This document shows, in pieces, positions 12,779 to 12,841 of a stretch of DNA of 12,841 bases. A model generated the notes under the pieces. It was given only the letters and a program-made list of their open reading frames with translations. It was not told the DNA's origin and did no database searches. The translations under genes and the position numbers were made by a program. Location of the stretch: NCBI GenBank assembly GCA_966211525.1, contig CBIHOZ010000194.1, forward strand, positions 1 to 12,841. Reading direction: 5' to 3'. Source of the DNA: Ohtaekwangia sp966211525. Lineage in GTDB: Bacteria > Bacteroidota > Bacteroidia > Cytophagales > Cyclobacteriaceae. Positions within the stretch are counted from its first letter, which is position 1; each line of letters starts with the position of its first letter.

Positions 12779-12841
12779 ATGAAGCTCTGGCAAAAAGATA
12801 AAGCATCACTCAAGGAAGTAGAAAAATTTACAGTGGGCAGA
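12779..12841 (+). CDS. argH: Argininosuccinate lyase, first 21 codons (partial)
   Basis: The ATG at 12779 opens a frame that runs to the window edge. The 21 residues begin MKLWQKDK and end EKFTVGR, which matches the usual start of Bacteroidota ArgH (the family N-terminus is MKLW followed by a hydrophobic/charged helix and a FTxGxD/R segment). ArgH splits argininosuccinate to arginine and fumarate, the final step, and it is the one enzyme of the pathway after citrulline still missing from the cluster. The 11-nt gap from the isochorismatase-like gene supports the same transcript. Only the N-terminus is visible, so catalytic residues cannot be checked. Confidence 0.85.
   Translation, partial: MKLWQKDKASLKEVEKFTVGR

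Noticed and set aside
1..12841. Mobile elements, tRNA or rRNA genes
   Set aside because: No transposase, integrase, terminal inverted repeats, tRNA cloverleaf or rRNA sequence was seen; gene content is ordinary chromosomal.

Overview
The window comes from a Bacteroidota chromosome, most likely a member of the Chitinophagales/Chitinophagaceae. This rests on a PorP/SprF-type type IX secretion protein beside a large PKD-domain surface protein, promoter elements of the Bacteroidota TTTG / TAnnTTTG type, absence of clear Shine-Dalgarno sequences, and an arginine pathway built on an N-acylornithine carbamoyltransferase.

Layout. Positions 1-2316 (minus strand) hold the N-terminal 772 residues of a secreted, internally duplicated PKD protein whose C-terminus lies outside the window. 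A 286-bp divergent intergenic region with heptamer repeats separates it from a PorP/SprF gene (2603-3646), which ends in a strong terminator. A TRIC/UPF0126 membrane protein gene follows (3754-4359). A 486-bp intergenic region (4360-4845) holds an inverted pair of heptamer arrays, a good promoter, a structured leader and a 14-codon ORF with five arginine codons. From 4846 to the window end all genes lie on the plus strand in one arginine biosynthesis cluster: GNAT acyltransferase (N-acylglutamate synthase candidate), argG, argC, argD, argF', argB, argE, an isochorismatase-fold hydrolase, and the first 21 codons of argH.

How the genes work together. The GNAT acylates glutamate. ArgB, ArgC and ArgD turn acylglutamate into acylornithine. 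ArgF' carbamoylates that to acylcitrulline, ArgE removes the acyl group to give citrulline, and ArgG and ArgH convert citrulline to arginine. Val90 in ArgF' sits where Bacteroides fragilis succinylornithine transcarbamylase has Pro90 and Xanthomonas acetylornithine transcarbamylase has Glu92. The acyl group is therefore probably succinyl, not acetyl.

Most notable: (1) an arginine-codon leader peptide (MVTRRPRPVRFARI) between the promoter and the first arg gene, a candidate arginine-sensing attenuator; (2) a family of 30-bp arrays, each four degenerate 7-bp units plus CT, placed just before argC, argD and argE; (3) a second 7-bp repeat family (GGATAAC/GTTATCC) arranged as inverted arrays in the two large intergenic regions; (4) an isochorismatase-like protein with Ser in place of the usual nucleophilic Cys.
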